Shown: in pieces, positions 60,410 through 64,000 of the stretch
Position numbering within the stretch: position 1 is the first letter of the stretch
Layout: every line of letters starts with the position of its first letter
From: CAZMZF01 sp964570765
GTDB lineage: Bacteria; Zixibacteria; MSB-5A5; RBG-16-43-9
Length of the DNA: 64,000 nt
Direction: 5' to 3'
Assembly: GCA_964570765.1 (NCBI GenBank)
Contig: CAZMZF010000013.1
Span: forward strand, 15,061 to 79,060
Notes under the pieces: generated by a model
Database searches by the model: none
Told to the model about the DNA's origin: nothing
What the model saw: the letters and a program-made list of their open reading frames with translations, nothing else
Made by a program: the position numbers and the translations under genes

Positions 60410-60616
60410 AAAAGTAAGATGTGAGAAGTGAGACGTAAGACGAAGAGAAAGTCTGGTCTCCGCAAGTCCTACGGATCCGTTTCTCGGACTTCAGCTTGTG
60501 TTTGAACACTACTACGCAGACTAAGGTCTGCGGTTACCATACTCAATTCTTTTACCCTTGAACTTTTGAACCTTTATCCGCCTTAGACGGATTAAACTTT
60601 TATTACAGGAGGTGTT
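60410..60616. repeat. Short degenerate repeat tract
   Basis: AAGTAAGATGTGAGAAGTGA and GACGTAAGACGAAGAG (60415-60450) are short-word repeats resembling, on the other strand, the tract at 9160-9200. CCTACGGATCCGTTTCTCGG (60470) and a CTACGCAGACTAAGGTCTGC hairpin (60512-60532) follow. No gene. Confidence 0.55.
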
Positions 60617-60979
60617 ATGCTCAATTTACTTAATCTCACCACTGGCCACTGGCTACTGCTTTTCATCCCTCTTTCTATCTTCTCAACCGTTAGTGGCTGG
60701 ATCTTATCCGGAGTCGGGACTTTAATCACCCTGATCGTTGCCTGGCTGGCTAAGGAATATCTTGTTCCTTATCTTTCCACTGAAAGGAAGAGGAAAATGG
60801 CAAGCTATATCCTTTTGATCGCAGACGAGGTAACGGATTATTTTCGGTTGAAATATCCGGAGGTTAAATGGACCGAGTGGTTGAATCAGGCGATTGACAA
60901 GATCATCGAGATCACCGGTGCTACAAAAGAAGTGGCTTCAAGAGCGGCACAGGCGGCCATAGCCAGGAAAATTAAATAA
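60617..60979 (+). CDS. Phage holin-like protein (LLH-type)
   Basis: The 120-residue protein has two hydrophobic stretches at the N-terminus (LNLTTGHWLLLFIPLSIFST and SGWILSGVGTLITLIVAWLA, residues ~4-45), then a basic, soluble helical tail (LSTERKRKMASYILLIADEV, DKIIEITGATKEVASRAAQAA). This layout is typical of phage holins of the LLH family that pair with an endolysin. AGGAGGTGTT precedes the ATG. It lies 207 bp after the glucosaminidase gene. The first hydrophobic stretch is encoded by repeat-like DNA (CACTGGCCACTGGCTACTGC). Confidence 0.78.
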   Translation: MLNLLNLTTGHWLLLFIPLSIFSTVSGWILSGVGTLITLIVAWLAKEYLVPYLSTERKRKMASYILLIADEVTDYFRLKYPEVKWTEWLNQAIDKIIEITGATKEVASRAAQAAIARKIK

Positions 60980-61075
60980 GAGAAAGAACATATTTCGTGA
61001 TCCGGGATTCTTGAGCGTAAAAAAATATTGGAGCATCTTGCCTGTGGTGTGGAATACCTAAGGAAAAAAGAAAGT

Positions 61076-61104
61076 GCAGGGGCGACCAGCCGGGTCGCCC
61101 CTAC
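61076..61104. repeat. GCAGGGGCGACC...GGTCGCCCCTAC hairpin
   Basis: GGGGCGACC (61079-61087) pairs with GGTCGCCCC (61094-61102) around AGCCG, with CTAC after it. GTAGGGG-type element. It lies between convergent holin and ogt genes and could act as a bidirectional terminator. Confidence 0.7.
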
Positions 61105-61107
61105 CTA

Positions 61108-61608
61108 CTACATACCCTTCTCTAATTTCAACAGCCTTTTCTTAAGCTCAATCCCGCCTCCATATCCACCCAGCCCTCCATCTGATTTAATTATTCTGTG
61201 GCAGGGGACGATTATAGATACGGGATTTGTGGCGCAGGCATTTCCCACTGCCCGGGCTTTTCTAGGACTGCCAACCATAGCAGCTAATTTTTTATAGCTG
61301 ATGGTTTTTCCGAAAGGGACTTCCAGCATCTTCTTCCAGACCTTTTGCTGAAAAAGAGTGCCTGAGCTTAAATCTAACTTCTCGGTGAATCCAACTTTTT
61401 TACCGGAGAGATACTGGTTAAGCTCTTTTTTTAATTTAGAGAATTTGTTTTCATCCCTGACTAGTTCGATATTTTTTTTCTTCTTCAGCTCCTCAAAGAA
61501 TTTTCCCCAGGTAGGCTGATGAAAAAGTAAATTATTTAACCCCTTATCAGTCTTAGTGACTAAAATTCTCCCTATCTTGCTATCCAAAACCGCATAATAA
61601 AGTTTCAT
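61108..61608 (-). CDS. ogt: Methylated-DNA-[protein]-cysteine S-methyltransferase
   Basis: Ogt/MGMT removes O6-alkyl groups from guanine by transferring them to its own cysteine. The 166-residue protein has the C-terminal active-site block IVPCHRIIKSDGGLGGYGGG with the acceptor cysteine, the helix-turn-helix recognition region (GKTISYKKLAAMVGSPRKARAVGNAC), and a typical small N-terminal domain. AGGAGG precedes the ATG. Confidence 0.95.
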   Translation of the reverse strand: MKLYYAVLDSKIGRILVTKTDKGLNNLLFHQPTWGKFFEELKKKKNIELVRDENKFSKLKKELNQYLSGKKVGFTEKLDLSSGTLFQQKVWKKMLEVPFGKTISYKKLAAMVGSPRKARAVGNACATNPVSIIVPCHRIIKSDGGLGGYGGGIELKKRLLKLEKGM

Positions 61609-61649
61609 AAAACCTCCTCTGTAGTGATGAGTGATTAGTAGTCAGTGAC

Positions 61650-61733
61650 CAGTACGTAGTGCGAGGTTCTTAGCCTCGCTTTGGCGACCCTGTCCTATGG
61701 ATCCGTTATTAGGAAAAGGGTCGCACTACATTT
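61650..61733. repeat. GTAGTGCGAGG and GCGACCCTGTCC elements
   Basis: GTAGTGCGAGGTTCTTAGCCTCGC (61657-61680; arms GCGAGG/CCTCGC) is followed by GGCGACCCTGTCCTATGG (61682) and CCGTTATTAGGAAAAGGGTCGCACTAC (61704-61730; arms GCGACCCT/AGGGTCGC). The second element is the short form of the one at 35979-36065. Confidence 0.75.
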
Positions 61734-61748
61734 TTACCTTTGAACCTT

Positions 61749-63578
61749 TTATCTCTGATGAAAATAAGCATAAATCTTTTCCGCCAATTTCTTGGGAATA
61801 TTCTCCGTTTCCAAAAGCTCATCCAAACTTGCCTTTTTAATCCTTTCAACTGAGCCAAATTTAGAAAGGAGAGCCTTTTTTCTGATTTTACCAATCCCTT
61901 CTATCTGGTCTAACTCTGAGGCTCTAACCTTTTTCTCCCTTAAACCCCGATGATAGGAAATGGCAAATCTATGCGCCTCATCCCTGATCCTCTGTAATAA
62001 TCTTAAAGAGGAGGAGCTTTTTGGAATCATAAGGGATGAAGTTCTTTCTGGCAAAAAGACCTCATCTAACCTCTTGGCCAGCCCGATAACATTTAAGTCT
62101 TTAATCCCCATTTCATTTCCTCTGGATCCAAATTCGGATAAAACTTTTAAAGCAGAGGAGAGCTGTCCCTTACCTCCATCGATTAATACTAAATCGGGCA
62201 ACTTCTTTTTCTCCTCTAAATTTCTAATGAAATATCTTCTGACCACCTCCTCCATCATAGCATAATCATCCTGTCCTGGTACGGTTTTTATTTTGAACTT
62301 TCGATATTCTGATTTCTTAGGTCTGGCGTCCTCAAAGAAGACTGAAGAACCAACCGCATCGGTTGGCCCTAAATTGGAGATGTCAAATGCCACAATTTCT
62401 CTCGGAAAAGTGTGTAGATACAAATCCTTTTTTAAAGCTATAATTGAAGATGGAACTGCTCTTTTTATCTTTTTCTTCTGAATTAAAAGCTCCATCAAGA
62501 GAAGCTGGGCATTTTGAGTTGCTAAATTTAATAAACTTACTTTCTCACCTTTCCGGGGTAAGATAAGCTCAACTTTTCTCTGGCCTTTCTCCTGAAGCCA
62601 TTTCTGGATAATCTCCTTATCCTCTATTTCTATGGGTAAAAAAATCTCCTCCGGTATTATGGCCACATTCAGATAATATTGCTTTAAAAAAGAATTCAAA
62701 ATCTCTGCATCCGGAACATCTTTCCGGGCTTTTAAATAGAAATGCTGTCTGCCAATTAAAATCCCTTCTCTAACCTGAAGGGTTGCCATACAGATATCTG
62801 AACCATCCCGGGCATAGGCGATAATATCCCGGTCAATCTCCTCTTTTCCTACCACCTTCTGTTTCTGCATTATGCTTTCAATGGCTTTGAACTGGTCTCT
62901 AACCCTTGCCGCCTCCTCGAATTTCTCCTCTTCAGCTAATCTATTCATCCTCTGTTTCAATTGCTCGATTAAAACTTTATTTTTACCGGATAAAAATAAA
63001 ATGACTATATTAATCATTTCCCGGTATTCTTTTTCTGAGACCAGATTTTCACAGGGTCCCTGACACCTCTTGATCTGATAATCCAGGCACAATCTTATCC
63101 TTCTCTTGGAAGGGAGCGCATAATTACAGTTTCTTACTGGGAAAAGTTTTCGCAGAAGCCTTAAGGATTGCCTCATTCCTTTGACATTGGTATAAGGACC
63201 AAAATATTTTGCCTTATCCTTCTTAGGTCTTCTGACCACCAGTATCCTGGGAAAAGGCTCATCCACCGTGACTTTTAGATAAGGGTATCTTTTATCATCT
63301 TTAAGGTTGACATTATATCTGGGCTTATGTTCCTTGATCAGGTTAGCTTCTAAGATCAAAGCCTCAGTTTCTGAATCAGTAACCATAACCTCAAAATCTT
63401 TTATTCTCGAAACTAGGGCTGAAGTCCGTGGATGTTCCACCCTGTCCTGAAAATAAGCTTTTACCCGGTTTTTTAAAGATTTAGCCTTCCCCACATAGAT
63501 TATCTTCCCCTCTTTATCTTTAAAAAGATAAACTCCGGGCTGTGTGGGAAGATTTTCTAATTTGGTTTCAAGGCTCAT
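61749..63578 (-). CDS. uvrC: Excinuclease ABC subunit C
   Basis: UvrC makes both incisions in nucleotide-excision repair with UvrA and UvrB. The 609-residue protein has the GIY-YIG nuclease (PGVYLFKDKEGKIIYVGKAK, residues ~14-33), a cysteine cluster (CNYALPSKRRIRLCLDYQIKRCQGPC in parts), the UvrB-binding UVR motif near residue 205 (RMNRLAEEEKFEEAARVRDQ), the RNase-H-like endonuclease domain (FDISNLGPTDAVGSSVFFED in parts, DLVLIDGGKGQLS), and two C-terminal helix-hairpin-helix motifs (LDQIEGIGKIRKKALLSKFG). Confidence 0.97.
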   Translation of the reverse strand: MSLETKLENLPTQPGVYLFKDKEGKIIYVGKAKSLKNRVKAYFQDRVEHPRTSALVSRIKDFEVMVTDSETEALILEANLIKEHKPRYNVNLKDDKRYPYLKVTVDEPFPRILVVRRPKKDKAKYFGPYTNVKGMRQSLRLLRKLFPVRNCNYALPSKRRIRLCLDYQIKRCQGPCENLVSEKEYREMINIVILFLSGKNKVLIEQLKQRMNRLAEEEKFEEAARVRDQFKAIESIMQKQKVVGKEEIDRDIIAYARDGSDICMATLQVREGILIGRQHFYLKARKDVPDAEILNSFLKQYYLNVAIIPEEIFLPIEIEDKEIIQKWLQEKGQRKVELILPRKGEKVSLLNLATQNAQLLLMELLIQKKKIKRAVPSSIIALKKDLYLHTFPREIVAFDISNLGPTDAVGSSVFFEDARPKKSEYRKFKIKTVPGQDDYAMMEEVVRRYFIRNLEEKKKLPDLVLIDGGKGQLSSALKVLSEFGSRGNEMGIKDLNVIGLAKRLDEVFLPERTSSLMIPKSSSSLRLLQRIRDEAHRFAISYHRGLREKKVRASELDQIEGIGKIRKKALLSKFGSVERIKKASLDELLETENIPKKLAEKIYAYFHQR

Positions 63579-64000
63579 ACAATCTCTATACGTTTATTAT
63601 CTGTCTCAGAATCTGTTCACAATTCAATATATATTAACTCCAGCCAGAACTGTCAAATAAAAAAACATATCAAATGAAGAATATCGAATGACGGATAAAA
63701 ACTATGAGGGCAGACCTATGGAGACTGTTGCCGAAGTCTTTTTTGAGAAAAATCTTACGTAGGGATAGGGCTTGTCCCTGTCCTAACTCTAATGAGGATA
63801 GCCATCCATAAAACTGGATTTCGTAAAAACTCAACAGGGGCTATCCTACATTACACAATATACCATTTCCAAGAGTTCTTCAACAGCCCCTATGTGACTG
63901 CCCATATTTATAGGCGACCCTGTGAAAGGGTCGCGCTACGACTTCCCCTCTCCTCTTTGGGGGCTGTGTCATAATAGTTAGTAAGAGGAGAGAAGGTCTT
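63579..64000. other. Right-end intergenic region with the second long repeat copy
   Basis: From 63705 to about 63852 the minus strand carries a copy of the ~150-bp repeat seen at 28919-29075: GAAATCCAGTTTTATGGATGG, CATTAGAGTTAGGACAGGGA in part, AAGCCCTATCCCTACGTAAG and GACTTCGGCAACAG. GCGACCCTGTGAAAGGGTCGCG (63914-63935) is a separate hairpin of the GCGACCCT family. No gene is supported to the window end. Confidence 0.75.

Noticed and set aside
53679..60979. Complete prophage
   Set aside because: No integrase, terminase, portal, capsid, tail tube or attachment-site pair could be identified; only fibre-like and lysis genes are present.
61749..61894. Second minus frame near the uvrC end
   Set aside because: Out of frame with the conserved UvrC C-terminal helix-hairpin-helix region; a shadow.

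Overview
The window reads as chromosome from an uncultured Gram-negative (diderm) bacterium of the FCB/Zixibacteria type. This placement is inference, not proof. It rests on the outer-membrane genes (BamA, Skp, LpxD, a TonB receptor, two beta-barrel or surface proteins), on secreted proteins ending in dockerin-type repeats of the GDxNxDGKVxVSDVVYLINYLFKGG kind, and on FG-GAP, SBBP and Gly/Ser/Tyr-repeat surface proteins. No rRNA, tRNA or CRISPR array was found.

Layout. 1-2.7 kb: 5' part of an FG-GAP surface protein and an M29 aminopeptidase. 2.8-10.8 kb (minus): pgsA, recN, nadK, dxs, ispA, xseB, xseA, a conserved order joining isoprenoid precursor synthesis, NADP supply and DNA repair. 11.5-16.5 kb (minus): rlmI-like methyltransferase, larC, a REP-associated Y1 transposase (RAYT), larB, dusB; the RAYT lies between the two nickel-pincer cofactor genes. 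16.6-20.4 kb (plus): tandem-FHA protein, metallophosphoesterase and CHASE2 Ser/Thr kinase, a phospho-signalling operon. 20.7-23.1 kb: giant repeat surface protein. 23.3-28.7 kb (plus): rplU, bamA, skp, lpxD, two thioredoxins, OsmC-like protein. 29.2-32.5 kb: flavin split-barrel protein, lipoprotein, HEPN-type protein, MscL with a zinc ribbon. 32.7-37.3 kb (minus): cupredoxin, CopA, SHOCT protein (copper handling), exported nucleosidase. 37.5-48.8 kb (minus): an 11-gene formate dehydrogenase operon with fdhE, dihaem cytochrome c, selenocysteine FdhA, FdhB, porin, membrane protein, a 53-aa protein, mobB, TonB receptor, mobA and fdhD. 49.2-53.2 kb: two secreted dockerin proteins. 53.7-61.0 kb (plus): a phage-like cassette of tail-fibre-like proteins, a glucosaminidase and a holin-like protein. 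61.1-63.6 kb: ogt and uvrC.

The most unusual property is the intergenic DNA. Almost every gap holds palindromic elements of several families, commonly with GTAGGG...CCCTAC outer arms, often nested in one another. Copies have entered genes in frame: three inside the RAYT itself, one in copA, one at the end of larC and perhaps one in fdhE. In the phage-like cassette, repeat DNA appears to supply signal-peptide or membrane-segment coding sequence. A longer repeat of about 150 bp is present near 28.9 kb and, inverted, near 63.8 kb; one copy carries an additional nested hairpin.
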